64,000 nucleotides of DNA from Lichenostomus cassidix (lineage: Eukaryota > Chordata > Aves > Passeriformes > Meliphagidae): NCBI GenBank assembly GCA_008360975.2, contig CM039182.1:86707405-86771404 (forward strand), in the 5' to 3' direction. The notes below the pieces were generated by a model. The model searched no databases. It saw only the letters and a list, made by a program, of their open reading frames with translations, and had not been told where the DNA came from. Below are positions 63,317 to 64,000 of the stretch, in pieces (the first letter of the stretch is position 1; every line of letters starts with the position of its first letter). The position numbers were made by a program, and so were the translations under genes.

Positions 63317-64000
63317 TTCTACTAACACTAGTGTGTTGCTCCTTCTCTTACATACCCACTCTCCTTGTACCCCACTCCCCAATATTACACACATATATGA
63401 AAACGTAGCAGGCAAAATACATACTAAAATGAGACTAATTCTGTATGTACTGTGGTGAAAATAAACTTTTTAACCTATCAAATAATTTATATTTTAATTA
63501 ATATACAACAGACAAAATCAAAATCAGTCTGCAGAGAGCTGTAATAAGACTTGGGAAAATACAGCTTTCAGGTGCAGTTTTGAACATCCTATTAGAAAGC
63601 ACCATGTAATCTAAGATATCTGAACAATACCGCTTCCTCAGCAAAATGCTTCCTCTCAAATAAGGTAAATTGGATAAAATAAGTATCACATAAAGAAATA
63701 CACACAATTCTACTTAAATTTATCCAAAGTTTTTCTGCAAGGTCATATAATTCTATTGAAAGTTGATTGAGAAGTGAAGGTATTTCTTTTGTTTTCATTT
63801 AAAAATGAACTGATATTTTTAATCAGTACTAAAGGTTATAAACTTTACAGAATAAAATACACTAAAAATACAGAGTACAAATCTCCATTAATCCCCTTTC
63901 CCTCCCTACACCCAAATAAATGGACTGCATCGAAGTACAAAAGACTGAACAGAACAGTCCTACTGAGCCACAATGTCTTCACTGTTTACATCATCTCTGC

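Larger units (their letters stand above)
54654..64000 (-). other. PTPN3: Upstream PTPN3 intron or 5' region, more than 9.3 kb
   Basis: No coding exon recognised. It holds a GC-richer, CpG-bearing patch (about 54880-55190), an LTR block (55485-56160) and a CR1 fragment (63176-63316). The stretch 56200-63150 shows no repeat or gene that I recognise; its longest open frame (58822-59196, minus) has no familiar motif. Confidence 0.7.

Noticed and set aside
1..64000. Bacterial-type systems, CRISPR arrays, tRNA or rRNA genes
   Set aside because: The window is an avian intron-exon locus, and no cloverleaf, array or rRNA-like segment was recognised.

Overview
This is a vertebrate, almost certainly bird, nuclear window. 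It is AT-rich with long introns, carries several CR1 LINE fragments (the dominant avian retroposon), and has two solo-LTR-like blocks resembling widespread avian ERVL-type LTRs. The species cannot be fixed from the sequence alone.

The only protein-coding gene I can support is PTPN3 (PTPH1), a FERM-PDZ non-receptor tyrosine phosphatase, on the minus strand. Fourteen exons, from 54653 down to 681, splice into one uninterrupted reading frame of 484 codons with consensus GT/AG sites throughout. A strong candidate 24-nt, frame-preserving microexon at 3872-3895 would bring this to 492. The chain begins near human residue 47, in FERM lobe F1. It runs through F1, F2, F3, the FERM-adjacent stretch and the Ser-rich linker, and ends in the first PDZ exon (ligand-binding loop FGFNL). 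The start-codon exon is not found between 54654 and 64000 and probably lies beyond the right edge. The rest of the PDZ domain and the whole phosphatase domain lie beyond the left edge.

Layout, left to right: 1-680 partial intron with a perfect 13-bp hairpin; 681-1957 PDZ-start and linker exons; 3872-3895 microexon; 3896-15679 a large intron with a 572-bp LTR (8900-9471), an ACT microsatellite and a decayed coding-like block (14983-15462); 15680-17512 two linker exons around an intron mostly filled by a 1.1-kb CR1; 17513-27343 FERM F3 exons, a telomere-like patch and a short CR1; 27344-40967 further F3 and F2 exons in plain introns; 40968-50811 a large intron with a CR1 and A/C-rich tracts; 50812-54653 a cluster of five small F1/F2 exons; 54654-64000 upstream intron with a GC-rich patch, a second LTR block and a CR1.

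I see no operon, CRISPR array, RNA gene or new multi-gene system. The main points of interest are the microexon, the symmetric phase-2 exons of the linker, a short intron with a TG/CA hairpin, the opposite-strand LTR promoter remnants and the decayed coding-like block.
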